Source: Nocardiopsis algeriensis
GTDB taxonomy: Bacteria > Actinomycetota > Actinomycetes > Streptosporangiales > Streptosporangiaceae
DNA: 64,000 nt
Assembly: GCF_014203695.1 (NCBI RefSeq)
Contig: NZ_JACHJO010000005.1
Location: forward strand, 62,001-126,000
Direction: 5' to 3'
A program made the translations under genes and the position numbers. The notes below the pieces were generated by a model. The model had not been told where the DNA came from and did not search any database. It saw only the letters and a program-made list of their open reading frames with translations. Below, one piece after another: positions 40,669-49,323 of this stretch (the first letter of the stretch is position 1; every line of letters begins with the position of its first letter).

Positions 40669-41481
40669 GTGCAGCAGATGACGATCTCCTCCATCAACGT
40701 GAACGGGCTTCGGGCCGCGGCGAAGAAGGACCCGGGTTTCCTGCAGTGGCTGGCGGCCACCGATGCCGATGTGGTGTGCCTGCAGGAGGTGCGGGCCGAG
40801 CCCGAGCAGTTGCCGGCCGGGGTGGTGGCGCCCGAGGGCTGGCACGTGGTGCTGGCGCCGGCGGCCGCGCGGGGGCGCGCGGGGGTGGCGGTGTTCTCGC
40901 GGGCGGAGCCCGAGGCGGTGCGGGTGGGCTTCGGCGAGGCCGAGTTCGAGGACTCGGGCCGGTATGTGGAGGTGGACCTGGGGCCGGTGTCGGTGGCCAG
41001 CCTCTACCTCCCCTCGGGCGAGGTGGGCACCGAGCGCCAGGAGGAGAAGGAGCGGTTCATGGAGGCGTTCCTTCCGTTCCTGGTCAAGCGGCGCATGGAG
41101 GTGGAGGCGCAGGGCCGGGACCTGGTGGTGTGCGGGGACTGGAACATCGCGCACCGCGAGGCGGACCTGAAGAACTGGCGGGGGAACCTGAAGAACTCGG
41201 GGTTCCTGCCGATGGAGCGGGCGTGGCTGGACCGGGTGCTGGACGAGGCGGGCTACGTGGACGTGGTGCGGGGCCTGTATCCGGACCAGGAGGGGCCCTA
41301 TTCGTGGTGGTCGTACCGCGGGCGGGCCTTCGACAACGACACGGGGTGGCGGATCGACTACCACATGGCGACGCCGGGGCTGGCGGAACGTGTCGTGGAG
41401 GGCCGGGTGGAGCGTTACCGGGATCGTGCGGAGCGCTGGTCCGATCATGCGCCGGTGACGGTGCGCTACCGGTTGGTGTGA
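40669..41481 (+). CDS. xthA: Exodeoxyribonuclease III (AP endonuclease family)
   Basis: A 270-residue exonuclease III. The active site is complete: ISSINVNGLRAA near the start, the catalytic glutamate in VVCLQEVRAE (about Glu 39), YVEVDLGPVSVASLYLPSG, VCGDWNIAHRE (Asp-x-Asn, about 156), and WSDHAPV near the C-terminus (catalytic His). These enzymes cut DNA at abasic sites and digest 3' ends. GTG 40669 is used because it lies at the predicted transcript start; ATG 40678 also fits. It is followed by an alpha/beta hydrolase gene after 15 bases. Confidence 0.92.
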   Translation: MQQMTISSINVNGLRAAAKKDPGFLQWLAATDADVVCLQEVRAEPEQLPAGVVAPEGWHVVLAPAAARGRAGVAVFSRAEPEAVRVGFGEAEFEDSGRYVEVDLGPVSVASLYLPSGEVGTERQEEKERFMEAFLPFLVKRRMEVEAQGRDLVVCGDWNIAHREADLKNWRGNLKNSGFLPMERAWLDRVLDEAGYVDVVRGLYPDQEGPYSWWSYRGRAFDNDTGWRIDYHMATPGLAERVVEGRVERYRDRAERWSDHAPVTVRYRLV

Positions 41482-41496
41482 GGGAGGGTGCCGGGT

Positions 41497-42243
41497 ATGG
41501 GTGTGCCGATCGTGCTGGTGCACGGCCTGCGGTTGTCGGGGAGCATGTGGCGTCCGCAGGTGGAGCTGCTCCGGGCCCAGGGGCGCACGGTGGTGGCGCT
41601 GGATCTTCCCGGTCACGGGTCGCGGCGGGGTGAGGACTTCACGCTGGGCCGTGCGGTGGACGCGGCGGTGGACGCGATCGACTCGGTCGGCGGTCGTGCG
41701 CTGCTGGTGGGGTTGAGTCTGGGCGGGTTCGTGTCGATCGCGACGGCCTCCGCCGCTTCGCAGAAGGTGGCGGGGCTCGTGGCGGCGGGGTGCACGGCCA
41801 AGCCGGCGCAGCTGCTGGCACAGGTGTACCGGATCCCGGCGGTGCTGATGGACCGGTTGCCGGACAAGGGGGCCACGCTCAACGAGCGGTTCCACCGGTT
41901 GACGCTGCGCGACGGCGCGGTCGAGGCGGTGCTGGACGGGGGGTTGGCGGTGGAGGCGGCCACAGCGGTGATCGACGAGGTCTCGGAGATGGACACGTTG
42001 TCGGCGCTGGCGTCCTACGGGGGGCCGGTGTGGTTGATCAACGGGGCGCGTGACCATTTCCGGATCCATGAGCGGCTCTTCTTCGACGCCTGCGCCGACG
42101 GCCGGCTGGTGAACGTGCCGCGGGCCGGTCACATGGTGAGCCTGGACCAGCCGGTGAACTTCTCGCGGATCGTGGCGGATGCGGCTGATGTGGTGGCGTT
42201 GCGCGAGAGCGGTTCTCCGGAGCTGGAGCCCGGCGGAGGCTGA
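41497..42243 (+). CDS. Alpha/beta hydrolase
   Basis: A 248-residue alpha/beta hydrolase. The oxyanion region IVLVHGLRLSGSMW, the nucleophile elbow LLVGLSLGGFVSIA (Ser about residue 79), the acid in WLINGARDHFRIH (Asp about 185) and the histidine in VPRAGHMVSLDQP (His about 208) are in place. Substrate cannot be inferred; small esters or lactones are common in the family. The ATG at 41497 stands 10 bases behind GGGAGG; GTG 41488 is possible. It shares the exonuclease III transcript and ends at a strong terminator. Confidence 0.85.
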   Translation: MGVPIVLVHGLRLSGSMWRPQVELLRAQGRTVVALDLPGHGSRRGEDFTLGRAVDAAVDAIDSVGGRALLVGLSLGGFVSIATASAASQKVAGLVAAGCTAKPAQLLAQVYRIPAVLMDRLPDKGATLNERFHRLTLRDGAVEAVLDGGLAVEAATAVIDEVSEMDTLSALASYGGPVWLINGARDHFRIHERLFFDACADGRLVNVPRAGHMVSLDQPVNFSRIVADAADVVALRESGSPELEPGGG

Positions 42244-42260
42244 CCGGGGCCGTGTCGTGC

Positions 42261-42290
42261 GGGGGTGGCTGTGGCCGCCCCCCTTTTTTT
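42261..42290 (+). terminator. Rho-independent terminator after the hydrolase
   Basis: Nine-base arms with one G-T wobble (42261-42269, 42274-42282) are followed by seven T residues (42284-42290). This is the textbook intrinsic form and one of only two hairpins here with a T-run. Confidence 0.85.
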
Positions 42291-42296
42291 GTGGGG

Positions 42297-43052
42297 TCAG
42301 CCGTGGACCGGGGTGCTCCGGGCGGGTGGGCGGGTGGGGTGGCCGGGGCGGGGCCGTTCGGGCAGGTGGAAGAAGACCATGGGGTTGTGGTGGCCGGGGT
42401 GGATGGGGGTGTCCATGCCCAGCAGGGCGCGGGTGCGGCGCAGGGCCTGGTGGGTGTGGGGGGCGCGGGCAGCCGAAGCGGTGAAGTAGCTGGTGGTGTT
42501 GTTGGTGAGCCAGGTGAGCAGGAGGGCGCCTTCGGTGAAGGGCAGGGCGTAGCGCTGGTGGAAGACGTCGTGGACGCTGACGGGGATGTGCGGGGGCAGG
42601 GCGGGCAGGAGGTGGTGCAGGTACCAGCGGGCGAACCAGCCGTTGCGGGTGGCGTCGATGAACAGGTAGTCGGTGTCGGCGGGGATGCGGGCGGCCTTGG
42701 CGCGGACGTCGCCCTGGGTGTGGGTCCACCTGTCGCGGGCCAGGTGGGGCGGGACGTGGGCGGCGGCGTGGTCGGTGGTGTCGAAGGTGTGGAGGTGGCC
42801 TGTGCCGTTGTCGTGGAGGGCGTGGAGGATCCAGGTGGTGGCCCAGCCCTGGTGGGTGCCGATCTGCACCACGTTGCGGGGGGTGTGGTGGCGTAGGAGG
42901 AGGTAGGTGATCTCGGCTTCGATGTCGTCGAGCTGGGGGGTGTGGTCGGGGTTGTGGTGGTGGCGCATGTGCTCGCGGACGCGGGTGAGGTCGTCGCTGT
43001 GGGTGCGGTAGAGGGTGGTGATGTGGTCGAGGGTGATGGCGGGTGCGGGCAT
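42297..43052 (-). CDS. Class I SAM-dependent methyltransferase
   Basis: A 251-residue protein with the nucleotide-binding pattern of the Methyltransf_24 type: TPRNVVQIGTHQGWATTWIL (motif I, about residues 60-80), HLHTFDTTDHA (acidic residue after strand 2), GDVRAKAARIPADTDYLFIDA (motif IV region near 130) and the C-terminal HHNPMVFFHLP. Acceptor unknown; relatives methylate sugars or small molecules. The start is ATG 43052 with AAGGAC before it. It converges on the alpha/beta hydrolase gene across the terminator and diverges from the amino acid permease. Confidence 0.75.
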   Translation of the reverse strand: MPAPAITLDHITTLYRTHSDDLTRVREHMRHHHNPDHTPQLDDIEAEITYLLLRHHTPRNVVQIGTHQGWATTWILHALHDNGTGHLHTFDTTDHAAAHVPPHLARDRWTHTQGDVRAKAARIPADTDYLFIDATRNGWFARWYLHHLLPALPPHIPVSVHDVFHQRYALPFTEGALLLTWLTNNTTSYFTASAARAPHTHQALRRTRALLGMDTPIHPGHHNPMVFFHLPERPRPGHPTRPPARSTPVHG

Positions 43053-43313
43053 GGATGTCCTTGCGGGTCCTGGTCCTGTGGCCGGGGCCCTGTTGCTTGG
43101 ACTGTCGCGCCGGTGGCGGCGCGAGCATCCGAGAAACAGGGATGTTGCCGAAAGTAGCAGAACCGTGTCTCTGTGTTGGGTTCTTGTGGCCGTGTCGCCG
43201 GCGGATCGGGGGTGGTGGTGAGGGTCCTCCCCCACTGCCGGGTTTTCGGCAGCTGTCTTCGGATGTGAGAGTTGTTGCAGCTGAGGCCGGGAGGGTGTGG
43301 TGCGGGAGCGTTC

Positions 43314-43319
43314 TAGGGT
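43314..43319 (+). promoter_or_regulatory. -10 box TAGGGT of the amino acid permease gene
   Basis: TAGGGT ends six bases before GTG 43326, so the mRNA should be leaderless. No -35 box of standard form is clear. Confidence 0.5.
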
Positions 43320-43325
43320 GGGCGG

Positions 43326-44807
43326 GTGGACAGCAGTGATACGCCGCGCGGTCTTGCGGCAGACGGGACGGGAGAGCCTGCCGGGGGCGGGCTCGCGCAC
43401 ACGCTGAAGCGTCGGCACATGGCGCTGATAGCGATCGGCGGGTCGGTGGGGGCGGGGCTCTTCATCGGATCGGGGTCGGTCATCCAGTTGGCGGGTCCGG
43501 CGGCGGTGGTGTCCTACGTGCTGGCCGGTGCGCTGGTCTTCTTCACCCTGCGTGCGCTGGGCGAGATGGTGGTGTCGGTGCCGGCGGGGGGTTCGTTCTC
43601 GGACTATGCGCGGTTGGCGTTCGGGCCGTGGGCGGGTTTCACCATCGGTTGGGTGTACTGGTGGATGTACGCGGTGCTGGTGGCGGCCGAGTCGGTGGCG
43701 GGGGCGTCGATCCTGGCGGGATGGGTGCCGGGGGTGCCCGCGTGGGCGCTGGCCCTGGTGGTGCTGCTGTCGATGACCGTGGCCAACCTGGTGTCGGTGC
43801 GGGTGTTCGCCGAGACCGAGTCGCTGTTCTCGCTGGTGAAGGTGGCCACGATCGTGGCCTTCCTGCTGCTGGGAGCGCTGTGGGCGCTGGGGTGGTGGCC
43901 GGATGCCCCCGGCGGGGTGTCGAACCTGTGGGAGCACGGTGGGTTCGCGCCTCGCGGGTGGGTGCCGGTGCTGGCGGCGACCGTGGTGGTGCTGTTCGCC
44001 TTCGGCGGGGTGGAGATCGTCACGGTGGCGGCCGGTGAGAGCGACGAGCCCGACCGGGGTGTGGCGTTGGCGGTGACCAACGTGCTGTGGCGGATCGGCC
44101 TGTTCTACGTGGCGTCGATCCTGGTCGTGGTGGTGGTGCTGCCCTGGAGTGCGGTGGACCCGGGTGTGAGCCCGTTCGTGGCGGTGATGGAGCACATCGG
44201 GGTTCCGGGGGCGGCGCTGGCCATGGAGATCGTGGTGTTCGTGGCGGTGCTGAGCGTGCTCAACGCGGCGATGTACACGTCGTCGCGGATGCTGTTCACC
44301 TTGACGCGTCAGGGGGATGCGCCGCGGTTCTTGCGGGTGGCCAACCGGCGGGGTGTGCCGGCGCGGGCGATCGTGCTGGGAACGGTGGTGGGTTATGCGG
44401 CGGCGCTGGCCGAGTACGTGTGGCCCGGGCGGGTGTTTCCGTTCCTGGTGGCTTCGATCGGGGCGATTCTGCTCGTCCTGTTCCTGACGGTGTGCGCCTC
44501 GCAGTTGGTGGTGGGGGCTCGGGTGCGTCGGCGTGAGCCCGAGCGCCTGTCGCTGCGGATGTGGGGTTTTCCGTATCTCACATGGGCGGTGCTGATCGGG
44601 CTGATGACGGTGCTCGTGGCGATGCTGGTGATCGAGGAGCAGCGTTTGTCGCTGTTGGCGTCGCTGTGTTCGGTGGGGGTGGCGCTGGTGGCCTACGGGG
44701 CGCGGCGGCGGTGGGGTTCACCGCCCTCGGACCGGGTGCTGCGGGTACCGGGGCGTCCGGGCGCGGACGGGTTGCGCAGGCGCCCGGATGTGCCTGGGGA
44801 CTCCTGA
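43326..44807 (+). CDS. Amino acid permease (AAT/APC superfamily)
   Basis: A 493-residue permease with about twelve helices. The AAT family signature is seen as HMALIAIGGSVGAGLFIGSG at helix 1 (about residues 31-50), ALGEMVVSVPAGGSFSDYARL near 79, FGGVEIVTVAAGESDEPDR near 220 and SSRMLFTLTRQGDAP near 318. Relatives import proline, GABA, aromatic or branched amino acids with protons; the loop sequences do not let me pick. GTG 43326 coincides with a predicted leaderless transcript start. It is divergent from the methyltransferase gene. Confidence 0.88.
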   Translation: MDSSDTPRGLAADGTGEPAGGGLAHTLKRRHMALIAIGGSVGAGLFIGSGSVIQLAGPAAVVSYVLAGALVFFTLRALGEMVVSVPAGGSFSDYARLAFGPWAGFTIGWVYWWMYAVLVAAESVAGASILAGWVPGVPAWALALVVLLSMTVANLVSVRVFAETESLFSLVKVATIVAFLLLGALWALGWWPDAPGGVSNLWEHGGFAPRGWVPVLAATVVVLFAFGGVEIVTVAAGESDEPDRGVALAVTNVLWRIGLFYVASILVVVVVLPWSAVDPGVSPFVAVMEHIGVPGAALAMEIVVFVAVLSVLNAAMYTSSRMLFTLTRQGDAPRFLRVANRRGVPARAIVLGTVVGYAAALAEYVWPGRVFPFLVASIGAILLVLFLTVCASQLVVGARVRRREPERLSLRMWGFPYLTWAVLIGLMTVLVAMLVIEEQRLSLLASLCSVGVALVAYGARRRWGSPPSDRVLRVPGRPGADGLRRRPDVPGDS

Positions 44808-44994
44808 GGGCACGACCTCCGGGTCGGCGGGGGCGCCCGGGGCGGAGGAGGTCGCGGCGGGGCCGTGGGCGGGGCCTCGGTGGCTCGCTCTGGCGTGCTC
44901 CCTGCGGCTTCTGAGGTGGTTCTGAGGGGTTCTTGCGGGTGCGGGCGAGTTGGGTGGGGTTGGTGTTCTGGTGTGTTTTGTCGCTAGGGTGCTG

Positions 44995-45000
44995 CGCAAC
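44995..45000 (+). promoter_or_regulatory. -10 box TAGGGT before the membrane protein at 45021
   Basis: TAGGGT is followed after 20 bases by GTG 45021 with its own GAGAGGAGC ribosome site, so this promoter gives a short leader rather than a leaderless mRNA. Confidence 0.45.
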
Positions 45001-45020
45001 CACTGAGAGGAGCACCCCCC

Positions 45021-45557
45021 GTGCGACATGTCGTCGGCTTCCTGTCTGGTCTGCTTCTGGGACCTTTGCTGGTGTTGGCCTGTGGCTGGGCCTTTGAGCA
45101 TCTGCGTGTGCTCCATGGGGCGCAGGGCAGTGTGTTGCAGGGGTCGGGGCCGCTGGTGCTGGCCGGTATGGCCGCCGTGGGTCTGCTCGTGGCGCTGCTG
45201 GCCGTGCCGGTCCGGGTGACGCCGATGCTGCCGGTGTCGGTGTCGCTGGTGCTGCTGGGGCTGACCGCGGTGGCGCTGGTGCGGATGCACCTGTTGGAGC
45301 GGCTGCCCTCGCTTCCGGGCAGCGACGGTGCTCTGACGGCGCTGGCGCTGGGCGGTTTCGTGCCGCTGGCGGTGGTGTTGGCGGCGCCGCTGTTCGTGGG
45401 TGCCCGGTGGCGTGCCTCCCGTGACGAGGAGGACGCCGAGGAGGAGGAGTACTTCGAGGACCTGTACGAGGAGGAGCCGCAGCGGGGTGCTGCTGCGGCC
45501 CGGGCGGAGCGGGAGGAAGCCGATTCCGACCAGCACGTGCCTCGGCACCGGGCCTGA
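45021..45557 (+). CDS. Membrane protein with acidic C-terminal tail, function unknown
   Basis: A 178-residue protein with four hydrophobic helices (about residues 4-21, 45-62, 68-90 and 112-128). The C-terminal 45 residues are strongly acidic (RDEEDAEEEEYFEDLYEEE) and cytoplasmic, which might bind cations or basic partners. I recognise it only as a common actinobacterial membrane protein type; no domain is assigned. GTG 45021 follows GAGAGGAGC. It converges on the 451-residue gene; the two stops sit on opposite sides of a 32-bp hairpin. Confidence 0.7.
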   Translation: MRHVVGFLSGLLLGPLLVLACGWAFEHLRVLHGAQGSVLQGSGPLVLAGMAAVGLLVALLAVPVRVTPMLPVSVSLVLLGLTAVALVRMHLLERLPSLPGSDGALTALALGGFVPLAVVLAAPLFVGARWRASRDEEDAEEEEYFEDLYEEEPQRGAAAARAEREEADSDQHVPRHRA

Positions 45558-45561
45558 GGGT

Positions 45562-45632
45562 GCGCTGACACGGCGAACGGGGCCCGCCGCGACAAAAAAG
45601 GTCGCGGCGGGCCCCGTTCGCCGTGTCAGCGC
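45562..45632. terminator. 32-bp perfect hairpin shared by convergent genes
   Basis: Arms 45562-45593 and 45601-45632 are perfectly complementary over 32 bases; the loop is AAAAAAG. The right arm contains the stop codon of the convergent gene. This is far longer than needed for termination and has its A/T-run in the loop rather than in the tail. Confidence 0.8.
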
Positions 45633-46981
45633 CAGGCAGGTCCCCAGGCCGAGCTCTTGGAGACGCCGGGGGGCAGGGGCGGCAGGAAGCTCTGCTGGGG
45701 GGTCGGCGCCGGTTCGGGGGCGGGTTCGGGTACGGCCCGGGGGGCGGCCTGCGGCGGGGGCGGGGCGGCTGCGGTGTCGGTCAGCGCGGGGGCCGGAGCG
45801 GGTTCAGGGGCGGTCTCGGTCCCGGGTTCGGGCGGCAGGAAGCCGCGGACGCGCTCGGCCTCGGGCAGCGGGTCGGCCAGGACCGGTTCGGGGATGGGGG
45901 TGGCGTCGGCGGTGTCGGCCGGGTCGGGGAGGGCCGGTTCGGTGGGTGCGACCTTCTTCCACCACAGCTGGGCCTCCTCCGCCTCCAGTTCGCTCTCCAC
46001 CTCGAGCCGGCCGTGGACCAGGGGGTGGCGCCGTTCGGCGTTCCAGGAGCGCGGGTAGGGCAGTTCGTCCAGGACCAGGAGGTGTTCGCCGTCCAGGGTG
46101 GGGATGTCGGCGGGCACGCCTTCGTTCCACACCCAGGTGCCGTCGTGGGCGACCAGGTTCCACCAGCCGCGGACGGTGTGGGCCTGGGGGTCGGGTTCGC
46201 CGTCGCGGAAGGCGCTGACCCAGCGCGGGTCGGGGCGTTCTCCGTCCAGGCCTCGGCCCTGGGGGCCGATGAGGGCGTCGGCGAGCAGGGTGTGGAGCTG
46301 GAAGTTGTCGCCGATGCCGTCGAAGCGGACGCGGAAGGCCCGGCCGGAGGCGCGGTCCAGGACGAGGGCGGTGGTGGTGGCATCCATGGCCAGCAGGGTG
46401 CCGAGTTCCTCGAACTCGGGCAGGTGTGTGCCGAGCTGTTCGCTCAGGTCGGTGAGTTCGGTGTGCAGGTCCGGGTCGGCGTGCAGCTGGGCGCGGACGT
46501 CGGAGTGGCAGAGCATGGTCTTCGCGGCCAGGCCGTGGCGTCGGATGGTCCACCAGCACATGGTGGCGCGGGGGGCCTTGTCGCCCAGGTGGGCGGTGAC
46601 GCGTTGTTCGTCGTCGGCGGTGACGGTGTCGGGGTCGGGCGGTGCGTCGGTGCCGGTGCGCTGCCAGGCGCGGGTGAAGACGAGGGCGCCCTTGCCCATG
46701 GTGCGCAGGCGGCGCAGGGTCTCGATGCCGGCGGGGCCGGGGTCGGTGCCCATTTCGACGAGGGCTCCGGCGACGATGGACAGGTCGGCGGTGATGCCGG
46801 GGGCTGCGTGGTCTCCGGTCAGGAGCGGGGTCAGGGCCTCCAGGGCCAGTGCGCGTTCGGCTGCGGGGACCTGGGAGGCGAGGGTGTAGACCTTGTGGAC
46901 CGCTGGGGGGAAGTGTTGGGGGTCGGCGGCGACCGATGCGTCGATGAGTTCTTGGAATGCGGCGCGGAAGTCGTCGACCAT
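45626..46981 (-). CDS. Conserved-looking protein of unknown function (451 residues)
   Basis: I do not recognise this 451-residue soluble protein. The N-terminal third is helical (DDFRAAFQELIDASV, AERALALEALTPLLTG, ADLSIVAGALVEMG), with RRLRTMGKGALVFTRAW in the middle. From about residue 190 come LHTELTDLSEQLGTHLPEFEE and a more beta-like part with WWNLVAHDGTWVWNEG and HLLVLDELPYPRSW. The last 110 residues are proline/alanine-rich and disordered, ending SSAWGPAWR. ATG 46981 follows AAGGGGACGGG. No signal peptide or membrane helix is seen. Upstream lies AT-rich DNA and then a recombinase gene. Confidence 0.7.
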   Translation of the reverse strand: MVDDFRAAFQELIDASVAADPQHFPPAVHKVYTLASQVPAAERALALEALTPLLTGDHAAPGITADLSIVAGALVEMGTDPGPAGIETLRRLRTMGKGALVFTRAWQRTGTDAPPDPDTVTADDEQRVTAHLGDKAPRATMCWWTIRRHGLAAKTMLCHSDVRAQLHADPDLHTELTDLSEQLGTHLPEFEELGTLLAMDATTTALVLDRASGRAFRVRFDGIGDNFQLHTLLADALIGPQGRGLDGERPDPRWVSAFRDGEPDPQAHTVRGWWNLVAHDGTWVWNEGVPADIPTLDGEHLLVLDELPYPRSWNAERRHPLVHGRLEVESELEAEEAQLWWKKVAPTEPALPDPADTADATPIPEPVLADPLPEAERVRGFLPPEPGTETAPEPAPAPALTDTAAAPPPPQAAPRAVPEPAPEPAPTPQQSFLPPLPPGVSKSSAWGPAWR

Positions 46982-47100
46982 GGTCCCGTCCCCTTTCTGA
47001 CGCAACCAACTTAATGTCTGCTGAGGGCAGGATTGCACGTTAAGGAGCGTGTTCGGTGTTGCTGACGGTTTTGTTGGTGTTTTGATACTGGAGGGAGCTG

Positions 47101-48333
47101 TCACAGCCCCAGGCGCGTGACGGCGTTGTCCTCCAGGGGGTTGGCGGTGCGGATGTAGTCGTGCACCGTGCGGGGGTTGGTCCAGCGGCCCTGGCGCATG
47201 ATCTCGCGGTCGCCGGCGCCGCCCAGGGCGGCCTGGGTGGCGAAGCCCGCGCGCAGGGAGTGCCCGCCGAAGTCGTCGGGATCGAGCCCGGCACGGGCGG
47301 CGTAGCGTTTGACGAGTTCTCCGACGGCGCGTCCGGACATGGGGTGGGATCCGATGTGGCCGTGGCGGGTGACGGTGGGCAGCAGAGGCCGGCCGGTGCC
47401 GTCGGCCAGGGGGGCCAGGTCGGCGCTGTCGAGGTCCGTGCACCGGTGGGGGGCGGCCGCGGGGGGTGCGGTGGCGGCGGCCAGGTGGTCGCGCAGGGCC
47501 TGCTGGCCGCCCTGGGCGTGCAGGCGCAGCAGGTGGACCCAGTCGGCCAGGGCGCACAGCGGGCAGGTGTGGTGGTGGCGTCCGCGCGGCAGGGCGACGG
47601 TGTGGCTGCGGCGGTCCTCCTGGTCGGTCTTGGTGGCGCCCAGGCGGACCAGGAGAGTGGGGGCGCCGGTGGCGGGGTCGGTGCGCAGGTCGAGGTCGTC
47701 GAAGGTCAGGCGGGCCAGCTCGGTGCGGCGCAGGGCCCCGGCGAAGCCGGTCAGCAGCAGGACGGCGTCGCGGCGGCGCGCCACTCCCCCGGGGTGCCCG
47801 TCGTCGGGGCGTACGGCCAGGAGGGCTTCCAGGGTGGACAGGACGACGGGGTCCTTGCGGCGGGGGCGGGCGCGGCGGGTGCGGCGGATGCCGCGCAGGG
47901 TCATGCGTACGACCTCGGTGCGGGTGGGCGAGTCGAGGCCGTGGGCGCCGTGGACGGCGGCGATGGCGGCGGCGCGGCGTTCGATGCTGGAGGGGGCCAG
48001 GGCCCAGCGGGCGCCGTCGGGGGTGCGGGCCTGGGCGCAGGCGGCGAGGTAGACGGCGACGTCGACGGGGTCGGCCGGCAGGGAGCGGCGGTTCTCGGTC
48101 AGGCACCAGGCGGTGAAGGCGGTCCAGTCGGTGCGGTAGGCGCGCAGGGTGTTGGGTGACTGGGCGCTGGCCAGGTAGCGGCCCAGAGCCTGGGCCTGCT
48201 CGGTGTCGAAGCGGTGGCGGACCTGCTCCAGGGCGCGGGTGTCGACCAGGACGCTGTGGGTGCCCTGGTCCAGGCGGGAGCGCACGGGCGCGGGCAGGGC
48301 GGACCGGTCGGAGGGTTCGGGTTGTGAGGACAT
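47101..48333 (-). CDS. Tyrosine recombinase/integrase, second copy
   Basis: A 410-residue tyrosine recombinase. The core-binding domain shows SPNTLRAYRTDWTAFTAWC, and catalytic motifs are Arg in FAGALRRTELARL, His/Arg in GGHSLRAGFATQAA, and Tyr in TVHDYIRTANP near the C-terminus. A middle insertion HHHTCPLCALADW (two cysteines) is typical of actinobacterial members. The HSLRAGF form is seen in recombinases of stable genomic loci and plasmids alike. ATG 48333 is at the start of a run of four co-directional genes ending upstream at the nuclease-helicase. It lacks an identifiable att site or tRNA neighbour. Confidence 0.85.
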   Translation of the reverse strand: MSSQPEPSDRSALPAPVRSRLDQGTHSVLVDTRALEQVRHRFDTEQAQALGRYLASAQSPNTLRAYRTDWTAFTAWCLTENRRSLPADPVDVAVYLAACAQARTPDGARWALAPSSIERRAAAIAAVHGAHGLDSPTRTEVVRMTLRGIRRTRRARPRRKDPVVLSTLEALLAVRPDDGHPGGVARRRDAVLLLTGFAGALRRTELARLTFDDLDLRTDPATGAPTLLVRLGATKTDQEDRRSHTVALPRGRHHHTCPLCALADWVHLLRLHAQGGQQALRDHLAAATAPPAAAPHRCTDLDSADLAPLADGTGRPLLPTVTRHGHIGSHPMSGRAVGELVKRYAARAGLDPDDFGGHSLRAGFATQAALGGAGDREIMRQGRWTNPRTVHDYIRTANPLEDNAVTRLGL

Positions 48334-48339
48334 GGCGGG

Positions 48340-48813
48340 TCAGCCCAGCAGGTGGGCGGTCAGGGCGTCGGCGAGCTCGGCGGGGGGCATCAGCCACAGC
48401 AGGGGGACGGCGGAGACGGCCAGGGCGGCGGTGAACCCGATGGCGGCGATCTTGCGGCGCAGCAGCGCGGCTGCCAGGGCGGCGGCTGCGGGGACCGCCA
48501 GGGCCAGGACCAGGAGCCAGACGAGGGCGTCGCCGACGGCGTCGACGGCGGCGGTGGTGTCCTGGGGGCCGTCGGCGAGGTGGGCGGCGTCCTGGACGTC
48601 CATGGTGGTGAACAGCAGGTTGGCCAGGGCCAGGGGGGTGCCCAGGGCCCACAGCAGGGTCAGGAGCACCCACAGGGCGGTGATGCGGCGGTCGGGCGGG
48701 TCCTGGACCACCACGGGGGTGCGGCTCGCCCTGGGGCGCGGGCCGGTGGGGGCGGCGGCCTCGGGCCGGGCGGGGTGCCGGGGTTTGCGCTGCTTGCGTT
48801 TCTTGGGTGACAC
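48340..48813 (-). CDS. Small membrane protein, unknown, upstream of the recombinase
   Basis: A 157-residue protein: a basic N-terminus (SPKKRKQRKPRHPARP), then three hydrophobic helices near residues 50-72, 97-122 and 128-148 with VLLTLLWALGTPLALANLL and an ending of LADALTAHLLG. No domain is recognised. It stops six bases before the recombinase start, so the two are probably cotranscribed. GTG 48813 is used; a longer frame upstream overlaps the preceding gene and lacks similar composition. Position directly behind a recombinase is common for genes of accessory loci. Confidence 0.65.
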   Translation of the reverse strand: MSPKKRKQRKPRHPARPEAAAPTGPRPRASRTPVVVQDPPDRRITALWVLLTLLWALGTPLALANLLFTTMDVQDAAHLADGPQDTTAAVDAVGDALVWLLVLALAVPAAAALAAALLRRKIAAIGFTAALAVSAVPLLWLMPPAELADALTAHLLG

Positions 48814-48823
48814 GGGGCGGAGC

Positions 48824-49144
48824 CTACCCGCCCAGGGGGGTGAGGTGGACGAGCGACATGAACAGCAGGGGCCAGGCCAGCAGGGCCAGGGAGAGGGCGG
48901 CGGCCCTGCGGTCGCCGGCGACGGTGGCGACGGCGGCGGCGAGCAGGGGGATGCCGACGAAGGCTCCGAAGGCGAGGGTGTGCCATTCGGCGGCCGATCC
49001 GGCGTGGGAGGCGGCGCTCTGGCCCATGAGGTAGCCGGTGGGGCCCAGGGTGAGGGCGAGCAGGGCCAGCACGGCGACGACGATGCGGATGCCGGTGGGG
49101 TGGCGGGTGTTGCGCCCGCCGGGTGAGGAGGGACGGTCAGACAC
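48824..49144 (-). CDS. Small membrane protein, unknown
   Basis: A 106-residue protein with three hydrophobic segments (IVVAVLALLALTLGPTGYLMG, TLAFGAFVGIPLLAAAVATVA and LSLALLAWPLLFMSLVHL). No motif or family is recognised. The start is GTG 49144 in the frame that ends ten bases before the next membrane protein start. It probably belongs to the same transcript as the recombinase and the second membrane protein. Confidence 0.65.
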   Translation of the reverse strand: MSDRPSSPGGRNTRHPTGIRIVVAVLALLALTLGPTGYLMGQSAASHAGSAAEWHTLAFGAFVGIPLLAAAVATVAGDRRAAALSLALLAWPLLFMSLVHLTPLGG

Positions 49145-49323
49145 GGGGGCCGTGGTGCCTTTCGGGAACGTGGTGTCGGGGCCGGCGGCGTGGCGAACAC
49201 GAGGGGGCGGTCGGTTCGCGGGTGGGCGCACCGCGTCCTTGGTGTCGGGCGCGGGGCCCGGGGCCGGGTGTGCCACGTAAAACGTACTCCACCCGGGGGG
49301 TGTCTGGGACCGTGTCGGGGTGT

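Noticed and set aside
39562..48333. An 8.8-kb integrated element bounded by the two recombinases
   Set aside because: The genes between are ordinary (exonuclease III, permease, hydrolase), I see no direct repeats as att sites and no tRNA gene.
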